DNA of 64,000 nt from Halioxenophilus aromaticivorans (GTDB lineage: Bacteria; Pseudomonadota; Gammaproteobacteria; Pseudomonadales; Cellvibrionaceae). A program made the position numbers and the translations under genes. The notes below the pieces were generated by a model. It made no database searches, was not told the DNA's origin, and saw nothing but the letters and a program-made list of their open reading frames with translations. The stretch spans positions 1,426,001-1,490,000 of the forward strand of contig NZ_AP031496.1 of NCBI RefSeq assembly GCF_042850945.1, in the 5' to 3' direction. Positions 53,974 through 63,396 of the stretch are shown in pieces (position 1 is the stretch's first letter; every line of letters starts with the position of its first letter).

Positions 53974-55965
53974 TTAGTACCGCCAGAAGTAGCCTTCGTA
54001 GTATGCGGAACTTCCTGCTTGTGGATCGTAAGCGACCTCGAAAGCGTGTGAGATCTCTGGTGACAGTTCTTTATAGAAGTCTTCATCGACCTCGGTATCC
54101 GTCGATAAGATCAATACCTGATGGCTGGCGGTGGGGAAGTAGTTTTTCACCAGATTCTCTCGGTGATGTGAGTCCAGTCGGCCTAGTGGTGTATCAATAA
54201 TGATTGGCAGGTTGCGGCCAGAGGTGCGCCCGAGGGCTTCCAGCATGGCAATAGCGTAGATCTGCTTCTCACCTGCGGATAGCTTTTTCTTGTCGATGAT
54301 TTGGCCTGCGCCATCGACGAGCGAAACATTGAAGGTTTCGGGGTCAATTTTAGCGGTAATCATCAGGTCGTCTTTACGGGCTAGTTTGGCAAACGACTTA
54401 ATAAACTCTTGCTCAAGGGTATTGATCCTGGTTTCGCGACTTCTGCTAGAGAAGCTTTCCAAGAGACCTCTGGTACGGTCAGCTAAAGTGACCGCTTGAT
54501 CCAGGTTCGTTACGTTACCAAACTCTTTCTCTTTGTCTCGAAGTTTGCGCAAGCTATCCATCGCCTCACGCAGAGTGGCTTTGGCTGCCTCAGTTTTTTG
54601 TTTGATCTCAGTGTGGCGCTGTCCAAGGGTGTTTTCGATTTCGCCCAGCTCGGAAACAACGTTAGAAATCCGACGTTCATCTGGTGCTCGTGAGATATTG
54701 AGGCCGATATTAGCTAATTCTTCTTCGACTTCTTCAAGCTCGCTAGAGAGCGTTTTCACTTTGGCCTGTTGTTCTGGCACAACTTTGGTAATTAGGTGAT
54801 TCAGGTGGTTGAATTCGCTATCAGAGATATCGTGGATGATGTCTGTATCAATGGGTGCTGCTGCGGGTAAGCTTTCTCCGATGGAGGCTTCAATAGCCTT
54901 CTTGTGCTCCTTTCCGAGTGACTTGATTAATGCGCTCTGAATTTTGGTTAGCTGCTTATGTAGCTCAACCTGGAGCACCAGTTGGCGTTTAGCTTGTTGT
55001 TCGTCAGACAGCTGCTTCAGCAGGTTGGTAATTTGATTTTTCGCCAAAGCTAGAGGGGCCGCATCTGCAATCAGATTTCTGATTTGCCCTTGTAATTCAT
55101 TCCGCCTGGCTCTCAACGCTTGTTCTTTGGTTTCTGCCTCTTGCCTATTGCTGGCCCAGGCGCCTCCCAGATCATTGATGTTCTGGTTCAATCGCTCTTT
55201 TGTTGCTTCGAGCTCGGTCGACTCAATCTTTAGGGCTTCGATATCGGCTAGTTGAGACTGATATTTGGAGTAAAGAGATTGGTAGTGGTTCTCGAGAGAT
55301 TCCATCTCTTTTTGAATAGCAGAGGGTAGCTTGTCTCGTTTCTGATCACGCAAGTAAACACCGAGATCTGCCTTTAGTCGATCGATTATGTCCAAGCCTA
55401 GAAGTCGATTGATAGCATCCGCCAACGCGCTGTTGTTGTCATCTTCGGCGAGGTCGGCGATCTTCTCTCCGTCAAAGAAGAACAGGTCGGCCACGCCAAT
55501 GGGAATCAGCTCATTGAGGAAGGCCTGTTTTTGTTGGTCGGTCAGATCTTTGAGATGCTCGCCATTCTGGCTGATTTCGACATTTTCAAATACGCTCTTG
55601 CCGCTTACGGTCCAGACGCGCTTGATGGTATAGTCGATAACTTCGCCTTGACGCCCAAAGTTGAAGTCTAGCTTTATTCCTGCAGTATTAGGTGCGAGAA
55701 CCTTCCCCTTAGGTCTGTGGATGGCATCCGCTAAAAACTGGTGGTAGTTCTGTACAGATACGGTACGGCCAAGACTCTGCTTGCCATAGAGTGCAAGTCG
55801 CACAGCGGTAAGCGTTGTTGTTTTACCCGCACCATTCAAGCCACCGAAAAGTATGATGGGCCGCTTGCGGTTGTATTTCACCCGTGGCTCCAGATCGATA
55901 CGGTTGTCGTCAAAACTGCCTTGGAAAACACCAAAATCTTGCAAGTAGAGGCTTTTTAAAATCAT
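53974..55965 (-). CDS. dndD: DndD, SMC-like ATPase of DNA phosphorothioation
   Basis: 663 residues. ABC/SMC-type ends enclose a long coiled coil. Walker A is GGLNGAGKTTTLTAV (residues 41-55), the signature is LSAGEKQIYAIAMLEAL near 580, and Walker B is LPIIIDTPLGRLDSHH near 605. DndD is thought to open or nick DNA for sulfur insertion. Its start overlaps the dndC stop by one base (TAATG). Confidence 0.95.
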   Translation of the reverse strand: MILKSLYLQDFGVFQGSFDDNRIDLEPRVKYNRKRPIILFGGLNGAGKTTTLTAVRLALYGKQSLGRTVSVQNYHQFLADAIHRPKGKVLAPNTAGIKLDFNFGRQGEVIDYTIKRVWTVSGKSVFENVEISQNGEHLKDLTDQQKQAFLNELIPIGVADLFFFDGEKIADLAEDDNNSALADAINRLLGLDIIDRLKADLGVYLRDQKRDKLPSAIQKEMESLENHYQSLYSKYQSQLADIEALKIESTELEATKERLNQNINDLGGAWASNRQEAETKEQALRARRNELQGQIRNLIADAAPLALAKNQITNLLKQLSDEQQAKRQLVLQVELHKQLTKIQSALIKSLGKEHKKAIEASIGESLPAAAPIDTDIIHDISDSEFNHLNHLITKVVPEQQAKVKTLSSELEEVEEELANIGLNISRAPDERRISNVVSELGEIENTLGQRHTEIKQKTEAAKATLREAMDSLRKLRDKEKEFGNVTNLDQAVTLADRTRGLLESFSSRSRETRINTLEQEFIKSFAKLARKDDLMITAKIDPETFNVSLVDGAGQIIDKKKLSAGEKQIYAIAMLEALGRTSGRNLPIIIDTPLGRLDSHHRENLVKNYFPTASHQVLILSTDTEVDEDFYKELSPEISHAFEVAYDPQAGSSAYYEGYFWRY

Positions 55966-57548
55966 TAGCTTAGGGCCTCATACTCTTTGGTCAGAGCTTT
56001 GAGTTGTTCGTCATAGACAGATTTCAAGTGTAGATCTGTACTGTCGGCTTTGAGCTCGTTTTTCAGTTTATTCTTAAAGTCTGACGTGTGGGTCGCGGCA
56101 GCTTTGGCCGCTTGGATATCCTCCATGCTTCCCCAATCGTTTTTGAGCAAGCTCTCAATTTTGTTAAACAAACCTTTTCGGCGGCTAAGGCCGTCCATGG
56201 AGAGTTCAAGCTCCAGAAGCTTCATAACCAATTCTGCGGGCACACCATTCTCAGCCGAAAGCTCATCAATGAGGTCGGCGTCTGCCTGTGAGAAGGCTCC
56301 GCTATCGTGTTCGACCCAGTCTAAGTCCTCGCCGTATACGGAGTGGTAGATTTTGGGCAGTTCGTCTGACCAGTCTGGCTCATTGGGATCGAACATCCAT
56401 TCTTTACGAATGGCATGCAGCTCTTCCGGATGAATAAGCTGAATCTTACGCCCTTCTGCTATGAGGTTTTTCTCAATAGTCAGTAGCTCTTTCAGCCATT
56501 GCTTTCTGTATTCAAGCAGATAAGGTCCAGGAATCGTTTTGATTTCGGCGATATTGTCATTGTCTATTGCGCCGCGTGCATACTGGATTCGTCCGGTGCG
56601 ACGTTTAAAGTTACGAAACTCGTTCTTATTTTCTGGGAGCGTAGTTTTAAAGAGCTTGTTGCGGAAGCTTTTTAGCTTCTTCAACCACACTTCACCTGAA
56701 TTAATCAGCCCCTCAATGGCTCTGTCTTTGGTGACGACCGTACAAGTCCAACAGCCAAACCGGGAGTTACCACAGGATGGTGTGTTGGTATCTATCACCA
56801 AGGGGCATTCACCTGCACTTGAGTCTTTGTAAAGTTCGAACAGTTCGAAGTGGTCACCACCCCAGGGGGCGGGAGCACCTAGCAGGTACATCCACACTTC
56901 ATCGAAAGTCCAGTCCTCAATGGGCATATAGGTAAATGCACCAGGTAGTGACGAGTGACGGGATAGTGAAGAGCCTTCGATCTTATGTTTAGCGATGACT
57001 TGGGCGCGGGAGGAGCTTTCTTGGCTCCGGGCACCTAGGACAACGATTACCTCTCCAAAACGGGCAATTTTATCTTTGATAAAGGCACTAACTGGATCGA
57101 TTTTCATCCGTTCAGTGCACCAACGGAAGTTCTGCGTCGGCGCAGGATAGCCTTTGCCCAAGAGATTTACCCAGAAGGTCTCATTCCACGCCGGATACAC
57201 GACATGGGCGGAGATGGGGAGTCTCTGTTGTTCTGCGTTTTTATTAATGGCCTCAATGGAGTCGTTGATCATGTCGACGACCATGGGTGTTTCAACTAGC
57301 GTGTCAGATGAAATCACGTAGATATGCTTGTGGCGTTTAGTTGCTGGGAGGCCTGTCAGCGCCACATATACAAGGGATAAAACGGTTGTACTATCTTTTC
57401 CACCGCTAAAGCCGATGACCCATGGCTTTTCATTCTCTAGGTATAATTCCTGTATTTCCCGTACAAGGTCATGGGCCGGGCGGCCGGCAAATTCAGACGC
57501 TTCCAGCATTTCGTCCATGCTGGAGTAAAGGGTTTTTTTCTGGCTCAT
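55965..57548 (-). CDS. dndC: DndC, PAPS-reductase-like sulfur-transfer enzyme
   Basis: 527 residues. The PP-loop ATP-pyrophosphatase motif is GFSGGKDSTTV (46-56), and Cys residues for an Fe-S cluster are in SCGNSRFGCWTCTVV (~262-276) and the preceding CPLVID. DndC activates DNA phosphate with ATP and passes sulfur from the cysteine desulfurase to the backbone. dndA is absent, so a house-keeping IscS must supply the sulfur. Overlaps dndB (ATGA). Confidence 0.95.
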   Translation of the reverse strand: MSQKKTLYSSMDEMLEASEFAGRPAHDLVREIQELYLENEKPWVIGFSGGKDSTTVLSLVYVALTGLPATKRHKHIYVISSDTLVETPMVVDMINDSIEAINKNAEQQRLPISAHVVYPAWNETFWVNLLGKGYPAPTQNFRWCTERMKIDPVSAFIKDKIARFGEVIVVLGARSQESSSRAQVIAKHKIEGSSLSRHSSLPGAFTYMPIEDWTFDEVWMYLLGAPAPWGGDHFELFELYKDSSAGECPLVIDTNTPSCGNSRFGCWTCTVVTKDRAIEGLINSGEVWLKKLKSFRNKLFKTTLPENKNEFRNFKRRTGRIQYARGAIDNDNIAEIKTIPGPYLLEYRKQWLKELLTIEKNLIAEGRKIQLIHPEELHAIRKEWMFDPNEPDWSDELPKIYHSVYGEDLDWVEHDSGAFSQADADLIDELSAENGVPAELVMKLLELELSMDGLSRRKGLFNKIESLLKNDWGSMEDIQAAKAAATHTSDFKNKLKNELKADSTDLHLKSVYDEQLKALTKEYEALS

Positions 57549-58663
57549 GAATTTAGTTGATCTTCGATGTTTTGCTGTTCTGCATCGAGTGATACTCCAA
57601 GTGCACTACGGATGACATTGGCTGTAAGTATGGTACTGCTGCGTGTTTTGCTGATCTTGCCATGGTTATCCATGGCTCTGCCCCGCCATTGTTTAATATT
57701 TGATCGGCTCCAATCTATCGTGGATAGACGTGAGAGCCTCTTTTTCCAATCGTTTGGAAATTGTCTAAGCAAGTCCGAGCCTGCTTCTCCTAAGGCTCCG
57801 AGTCCAATCCCGTGGGCATGGATGTATTGCTCGCGAAGGTCTGAAGTGGAGGTCTTGCGATTGAGTGCATCTTGCCAATCGAGCATGTTACTACAAACTG
57901 CTTCCCAGTACTCAGATGCGACCAGCATTTCGGGCTCTGATATGCGCTCTTTCCCGCGCTTGCCTAGGAGAGCTTTTGAAGCTTGTTTAAGTGAGCTCAA
58001 GGTAAACAGCTTGCTACTACGTTTGGAAAGGCTACTGCTTTCAAGATCTGTTAGGGCCTTGAAACAAGGCACACATTCATATACGTATCTGGCGAGAGCT
58101 GAGGCATCATCTCTATGATCATAGAGCGTGCTTAGTGACTCAGAGGGCCTTACTGCGTGTTTGTTTAAGTCGGCAAACATCTGTTGACTACGGGTTAAGC
58201 CTTCATCAACGAAGAACAGCACAGGAATGTTATCGTGCCCTAACTCATGGGCTTCCTTTACTGCTTGCTCAATGGCTTTCCGACGATGCTGACCATCATT
58301 AACCAGAATCTGGGTGTCCATTCCAATCGAGAGCAATCCAAGGTTGATTGCTGGGCCTGTGTCCGCCACAGTTTCGAAAATAACGGAACCATCAATAGAG
58401 GCTGTAATCGCCGAGAGTGTATAAGAGCGGGGATTTTCAACTAGATAGTGGGTTATGTCTGGTACTCTACTTTCATTTAATCTCCGTTGTGCGCGTAACT
58501 CGGGTGGTACAACGTCTTCATCGAAGACAAATAATTTGGGTATAAGCCTCATTGGGCACATCGCTATGTAACATGGTCTACCCGCTTGCATTCCTCTTAC
58601 TGCAGGAAACTTGTGAGTATACTCGTTTAACAAAGTAGAGCTCATCGTCCCGGACCGATTCAT
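57545..58663 (-). CDS. dndB: DndB, transcriptional repressor of the dnd operon
   Basis: 372 residues from the ATG at 58663; the Met at 58645 (MSSTLL) sits after GGGACG and is an alternative. DndB represses its own operon and lowers modification frequency. The defining motif is VNDGQHRRKAIEQA (DGQHR at 123-127), with RVPDITHYLVENPRSY before it. It starts the minus-strand dndBCDE operon, which converges on dptFGH. A 10-bp inverted repeat is found 12-43 bases before the start codon. Confidence 0.93.
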   Translation of the reverse strand: MNRSGTMSSTLLNEYTHKFPAVRGMQAGRPCYIAMCPMRLIPKLFVFDEDVVPPELRAQRRLNESRVPDITHYLVENPRSYTLSAITASIDGSVIFETVADTGPAINLGLLSIGMDTQILVNDGQHRRKAIEQAVKEAHELGHDNIPVLFFVDEGLTRSQQMFADLNKHAVRPSESLSTLYDHRDDASALARYVYECVPCFKALTDLESSSLSKRSSKLFTLSSLKQASKALLGKRGKERISEPEMLVASEYWEAVCSNMLDWQDALNRKTSTSDLREQYIHAHGIGLGALGEAGSDLLRQFPNDWKKRLSRLSTIDWSRSNIKQWRGRAMDNHGKISKTRSSTILTANVIRSALGVSLDAEQQNIEDQLNS

Positions 58664-58674
58664 TGTTTGGTATT

Positions 58675-58706
58675 AATTACGAACAGGGCGTATGTTGTTC
58701 GTAATT
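58675..58706 (-). promoter_or_regulatory. Putative operator of the dnd operon
   Basis: AATTACGAAC (58675-58684) and GTTCGTAATT (58697-58706) are a perfect 10-bp inverted repeat with a 12-base spacer, immediately upstream of dndB. DndB is known to bind TACG/CGTA-type palindromes in front of its own operon; this repeat contains TACG and CGTA, although with a wider spacing than I remember. Confidence 0.65.
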
Positions 58707-58799
58707 GAGTTAAAAGGCAAGCTTTCTAGATAAATTTTATTAAGGTGTTGACTGGCAAATAGCAGGCCTGACATCGGATGGCGACTGGTAACTAAAAAG

Positions 58800-59245
58800 G
58801 ACATACACGTTAGCAGGAGCTAAACACGACACGCACGTTAGTACGAGCTGAGAATGCTGCGTATTATCGCCCGCTAGGCTCAATTTGTTATCTTCTAAAT
58901 GGTTTTAGCGTTGGAAAGCTCGCTCGGGCGGGGTTAGTTACGATAATTTGAGCTTCTCGCCAGATTTGAGACAAGTCGGCGCCCGCCTATTCGATGATAA
59001 GCGTAAATTCTATAATTAATTTGATTCTCAGATTTACGTAAATGCACTTTGGCAGGCAGCCATACCAGGCGTTCGAGTGAAGCCCAACAACTGCGCCGCC
59101 ATTTTCAACCGATGGCCACAGCCCGCCAAGCTTTTGAATCTTGATTCAAACCTTTAGGTCGTATCCAGCCACTGATCGGTCTCAATGCATAGCCGATCCA
59201 GAATCGGAGGCTGGTTTGCGTCTATATCACCGCGTTTATCTTCGC
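58800..59245 (-). mobile_element. Truncated Y1-type transposase 3' end with terminal repeat, copy 1
   Basis: On the minus strand, from 59245 down, one frame reads EDKRGDIDANQPPILDRLCIETDQWLD and, after a break, SRFKSLAGCGHRLKMAAQLLG and TPGMAACQSAF: the C-terminal segment of REP-associated (Y1) transposases. Only this end is left, and it has stop codons. The following 200 bases (58800-59030) match the region after copy 2, including a repeated CACGTTAGYASGAGCT word and CAATTTGTTATCTTCTAA. Confidence 0.7.
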
Positions 59246-59736
59246 AAAGAGTGAGAAGGGGGTTATAACGTTTGGGTTCGCATATAGCAAGGCTTTCGTG
59301 GTCAATTTGATTGCTGCGGAGTTTTTATTTACTCGCTTTTACACTATAGTCCTATAGGTTTAATACTTCAGTGTTGGATTTGGCTTACCTCGTGTTAAGT
59401 CTTTCAAATGGTTGGGTTCGGTTTTTGAGTGCATGTCCGGTTATTGCGTTTATTAATACTGCTAGCAATTCATTTGATAGCCAAGTGTCGTTATTTTATG
59501 TTTATCGCATTGCTTGGCTTTGGGGATGAGTTCTGTTTCTCTTGGAGGAATAAAAGCAAGTTGCAAGCTTAGTACTTTGGGGAGACTAAAATTGTTGCTT
59601 TATACTGGATAAAATAGAAGTTGTATGGAGAATATTGAATTTCGATGAAATCTTGGTCCTGTTGTGATCCTTCGTAAGCGAATTAACCCGTACATGGAGT
59701 TCAGTAATATTTAATCTTAATAAATAAGGGAATTTA
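59246..59736. other. Intergenic, no gene seen
   Basis: About 490 bases between the transposase relic and the metzincin gene. AT-rich, no frame; AAATAAGGGA just before 59737 is the ribosome site of the next gene. Confidence 0.4.
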
Positions 59737-60267
59737 ATGAAGTTATTTTTTTATGAAGCTGATGAGAATACTTTAGCGAGCGAGTGGGCGGTTGAGCTAA
59801 GACGAATCCTTTCTAAGGCCGGCTTAGGTGCTATTGATATAGCCCCGGTTGACGAAGAATTGGCAGTCGCTTTTAACCAGTGGGATGGAATAACTGATAT
59901 TAATTCTTTGGTGTATCATTACGTGGATGATCATAACCTGGATTACATTCCTTTGGTACTTGTCACCTCTAATGAGGGATCTAAATATCATGCATATAGT
60001 AAACAAGAGGTGGGGGTCGCAGATTGGGGGTGTTGGTTAGCTGGGCCAATCTCGGTCGCATATTCAACCCCGTCAGCGAGCTTAGCCACCCAGCTACACG
60101 AAACGCTCCATCTCTTCAATGTGGATGATTGTTACGACAAGGATAACCAATGTCTTCCAAAAGCACAGTGCGCGGATGAAAATTGTGTCATGCGCTATGG
60201 TAAAGTTTCTAACCAAGTGTGTTCATCTGTCTTGGCCCAGTTGCGGGCCCTTTCTAGTAATATTTAA
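59737..60267 (+). CDS. Metzincin-like zinc metalloprotease with Asp third ligand
   Basis: 176 residues, AAGGGA upstream. The motif HETLHLFNVDDC (121-132) gives His121, Glu122 and His125, with Asp131 at the place of the third zinc ligand (usually His; Asp in snapalysin-type enzymes) and Asn128 in place of the usual Gly. Four Cys (132, 139, 145, 150) and the Met-turn CVMRYG (150-155) follow, as in archaemetzincins (HC...C.M). No signal peptide, so cytoplasmic or released. Substrate unknown. It stands alone between two transposase relics, a sign of transfer. Confidence 0.75.
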   Translation: MKLFFYEADENTLASEWAVELRRILSKAGLGAIDIAPVDEELAVAFNQWDGITDINSLVYHYVDDHNLDYIPLVLVTSNEGSKYHAYSKQEVGVADWGCWLAGPISVAYSTPSASLATQLHETLHLFNVDDCYDKDNQCLPKAQCADENCVMRYGKVSNQVCSSVLAQLRALSSNI

Positions 60268-60344
60268 GAGACATACCAACCTGATGTAACCAAAGCACAC
60301 CACTGCAACGCAGGCTAAAAAGCCGAACTTAACAGGACACGTAC

Positions 60345-60906
60345 GTTAGTAAGATCTCAGCTAAGCAGGAAATGTACGTTAGTGAGAGCTGAGAGTGCAG
60401 CGTATTGTCGCCCTTTAGGCGTAATTTGTTATCTTCTAAATGATGTTAGCGTTGGTAAGCAAGCTCAGATTGTGTTTGTTTTGATTGGGCTGCTCTCCAG
60501 ATTCGAGATAAGTCGACGCCCGTCCATTCTATGATAAGCGTAAATTCTATAGTTGATTTAATTCTTAGCGTTATGGAAATGCGCTTTGGCAGGCAGCCAT
60601 ACCAGATGTTCGAGTGAAGCCCAATAACTGCGCCGCCATTTTAAACCGATGGCCACAGCCCACCAAACTTTTAAATTTTGATTAAAACTGTTGGGCCAGA
60701 TCCAGTCACTGATCGGTCTCAATGCATAGCCGGTCCAGAATCGGAGGCTGGTTTGCATCTACAGTTCCGCGGTTATCGTCACGAATTAGCCGCCCGGTCC
60801 AATCAAGAAATTCCAGATAGTCCAATAAATAGTAGGGCAGGCCAGAGAGAACTACTTTTGTTGGGTTGTGCGAAAAATCGCCTATTGCTAATCCTGAGTT
60901 GTACAA
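60345..60906 (-). mobile_element. Truncated Y1-type transposase 3' end with terminal repeat, copy 2
   Basis: The same element as copy 1, but longer. On the minus strand it reads LLDYLEFLDWTGRLIRDDNRG and ANQPPILDRLCIETDQ, then a stop, then KSLVGCGHRFKMAAQLLGFTR in a shifted frame. DYLEL-DWTGR is a well-known phrase of REP-associated transposases. The 60345-60560 part is the same downstream repeat as in copies 1 and 3. Confidence 0.72.
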
Positions 60907-61321
60907 TTAATATACTTTGGCTCTTTACTTTGTCTCATCGCCTAGGTGGATTAATCCGTGGTTTTACTAACCGCTAGAATCATTTCACACATCGGGCGTA
61001 AACGAATACAAAACCGCAACATCGCGTTGTTGCCAGGCCCAAACATGCACGATGACGTTACCCACAACAACCTTGCCACTGGCCATGCAGTGCCAGGGCT
61101 TGGTTGTGCTTCGGCTTGGGCGGTTAACTCGTCACTTTTCATAGCGCTTGCAGTGCTGCTACTTTCAAACAAAGGTTTGCGCGGTCTACGCATGCTGTGC
61201 CTAAAACCCTCCAGTTTTGGCCACTTCCATTGGTGCCAAGCTTACTGGGCCGATTAACCTGCCTGAAAGATCTATAGCATAAATTCAATTATTGTCTGAA
61301 TTTTTCTTCAGGAGTCAGGTT
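60907..61321. other. Intergenic, no supported gene
   Basis: A plus-strand frame (60958-61257) and a minus-strand frame (60951-61193) overlap and match no family; neither has a good start. AGGAGTCAGG at 61310-61319 is the ribosome site of the next gene. Confidence 0.45.
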
Positions 61322-62224
61322 ATGGCTGTTCCAACCATCGATTTTAGTAACCTCAGCACGGCGCCAGCAGAATTAGAAGACGCGTTGAGTAATGTGGGCT
61401 TTTTACAACTCGTCAACGTTGGCATTGATGAAGCGGTGTTGCGTAACGCCTTGCAACAATCACAGCAATTTTTTTCACGCTCGGCGGACGAAAAAGCAGG
61501 CTACCGCTACCGCAATGCCGCAGAAAACTTCGGTTATCAGGGGCTGCAGGAAGAAAACCTCGACCCAACCGCGCCTGCGGATATCAAAGAAACCTTCACT
61601 ATGCGCAACATTCTTCAGCAGAGCTTTGCCGATGAGCGCTGGCCAGGTGCTGAATTTAAGCAAGCTATGCTCGCCTTATATAAAAATGCTCTGGCAGCCG
61701 CTTACGCGGTACAGCGAGTGATTGCGTTGCAGTTAGGAGTTAATGAAGATTTCTTCACCCGCAAGCATCGGGGTGAAAATATATCGCTTCGTTTATTACA
61801 TTATCCTCCTGTGCCGCCGGGTGGGGTGAGCGACAAGCAACTGGGCGCCGGTGCGCATACTGATTACGGTTTCCTGACCTTGTTGTTCCAAGATGACGTA
61901 GGTGGTTTGCAGGTGCTGGATAAACAGCAGCAGTGGCAAAATGCCACACCCATGGCCCAAGCGGTTCTGGTGAACTGTGGCGACCTGTTAGAGCGTTGGA
62001 CCAACGGCCGCTTTCAATCCACCTTGCATCGGGTTCAACCGGTTTCCGGCGTACGATCACGCTATTCCATCGCCTTTTTTGTCGACCCTGACGACGACAC
62101 CTGGGTAGAGCCACTGCCCAGTTGTGTGAGTGAGCAAAACCCACCTCTATTTGAGGGCACCACGGCGGGTGAGCATATTCTGGCCAAGCTGAACCACTCG
62201 CACATAGCGAGGTTTGAGCAATGA
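61322..62224 (+). CDS. 2-oxoglutarate/Fe(II)-dependent dioxygenase (isopenicillin N synthase-like)
   Basis: 300 residues from the ATG at 61322, with AGGAGT upstream; the frame is open to 61292 but the ATG is the better start. The N-terminal DIOX_N region is PTIDFSNL...ALSNVGFLQLVNVGID. The iron ligands are His and Asp in GAHTDYGFLTLL near residue 180 and His in TLHRV near 237, with the 2-oxoglutarate Arg in RYSIAFF. Members oxidise small molecules in many pathways, so the substrate cannot be assigned. Base composition is like the core genome, unlike its surroundings. Confidence 0.88.
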   Translation: MAVPTIDFSNLSTAPAELEDALSNVGFLQLVNVGIDEAVLRNALQQSQQFFSRSADEKAGYRYRNAAENFGYQGLQEENLDPTAPADIKETFTMRNILQQSFADERWPGAEFKQAMLALYKNALAAAYAVQRVIALQLGVNEDFFTRKHRGENISLRLLHYPPVPPGGVSDKQLGAGAHTDYGFLTLLFQDDVGGLQVLDKQQQWQNATPMAQAVLVNCGDLLERWTNGRFQSTLHRVQPVSGVRSRYSIAFFVDPDDDTWVEPLPSCVSEQNPPLFEGTTAGEHILAKLNHSHIARFEQ

Positions 62225-62274
62225 AAACAACCTCGAAAAATTCGTTGCGCCCGCATCTGCCATTAATTATTGCT

Positions 62275-62400
62275 GGTAGAATTAACCAAGACATGCATGT
62301 TAGTAAGAGCTGAGAGTGCAGAGTCTTGTCGCCCTGTAGGCTCAATTTGTTATCTTCTAACTGATTTGTGCGTTGGAAAGCTCGCTCCGATGGTGTTTGA
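62275..62400. repeat. Third copy of the transposase-associated terminal repeat, alone
   Basis: GACATGCATGTTAGTAAGAGCTGAGAGTG onward matches the start of copies 1 and 2, including TTGTCGCCCTGTAGGCTCAA, TTTGTTATCTTCTAA and GCGTTGGAAAGCTCGCTC. No transposase part is attached. A short GCC/GGC hairpin inside the repeat is kept in all three copies. Confidence 0.75.
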
Positions 62401-62882
62401 ATGTGTGCCCGGTTAGTGATGACTATTATTGTCTTCTCGATCGAGCCCGTTAGGCGGCAAGTGGTGAGCCAGGAGTCTTGTTAGACTTTTGACAAGCTTA
62501 TCAAATGGGATGACGTTCCCGAGCCTGCGGCCGTCCATAAAGAGGGCGCAAAAGCAAATCAATGCGCCACATTGCAAGTATTAATACCGATTTCCTCTCA
62601 GTAATGAGACGCGCTTCACGCTTTTTGTCGGCGCGCGTCGTTCCTTCCCCTCAAACATCATTTATATTATTCGGCCTATTTATATTGCGAAGGCTATAGG
62701 ATGGCTTGCGACACTTTTGCGTAATACTCTGATGAGATTTTGCGGGAGATGGCGTTTCACGCTTGGGATGTTTAACGTCTCACAAAACCGTAATACACAA
62801 ACAAAAGTTGTGTGATCTAAGTCTCTAACTAACTGAAAAAGCAACATGGTATTATACCGTTTATTTCTGAAAGGGATGTCCA
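62401..62882. other. Intergenic, no supported gene
   Basis: About 480 bases. A minus-strand frame at 62680-62883 overlaps the start of the lipoprotein gene and has no family. AAAGGGA before 62883 is the ribosome site of the next gene. Confidence 0.4.
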
Positions 62883-63395
62883 ATGAAATACATAATTATA
62901 TTGGTTTTAATTTCTATGTTGCATGGTTGTGCAACTGCGCCTGCAACTGTTATTTCCTACAGCCCTTTTTTTAAAGTTCAGATTCCTCATCGCGATCTAA
63001 ACGGGGCGGTTTTTTTTCAGTCGGATTCTATTTCAGTTCGATTTTCAGATGGTAGTGTTTTGTCCGGCTTAATAATTGATGAAGAAATTGAATCACTTCC
63101 TCCAGGTTTTAATTTGGCAGAATACCCAGAGTTTTCATTGGGCTTAAAGTCTACAGACGATTTGCAGGAGCCATACGCTAGCCTCTTCAGCAACTCATGG
63201 GAAGAAACCAAAAGAATGCTAGAAAATCCGGCAGTAACTAAGTCTAAGAATGGGAATAAACTGATTTACACTGCATGCGGTTCGAATTCATGCGTGTCAT
63301 TTTTAGTGGATCAAACAATGACGGAACACATCTTTATGCTCTCTGGGTCCAATTTTGATCAAAGTAAATATCTTAATTTGCTAAGCGGAATTTAA
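62883..63395 (+). CDS. Small lipoprotein
   Basis: 170 residues. Signal peptide with lipobox LHGC at residues 13-16 and no Asp after it, so probably outer-membrane sorted. The mature part has hydrophilic beta-like segments and two Cys (ACGSNSC) close enough for a disulfide. No family recognised. AAAGGGA ribosome site. Its stop is one base before the next gene, so both are a transcription unit. AT-rich relative to the core genome. Confidence 0.7.
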   Translation: MKYIIILVLISMLHGCATAPATVISYSPFFKVQIPHRDLNGAVFFQSDSISVRFSDGSVLSGLIIDEEIESLPPGFNLAEYPEFSLGLKSTDDLQEPYASLFSNSWEETKRMLENPAVTKSKNGNKLIYTACGSNSCVSFLVDQTMTEHIFMLSGSNFDQSKYLNLLSGI

Positions 63396-63396
63396 T

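Noticed and set aside
60951..61257. Overlapping frames of 99 and 80 codons on opposite strands
   Set aside because: They exclude each other, have weak starts and no family.
58800..62400. attC-like sites of an integron
   Set aside because: The repeats lack paired RYYYAAC/GTTRRRY ends and lie next to transposase relics, so a transposase-associated repeat explains them better.
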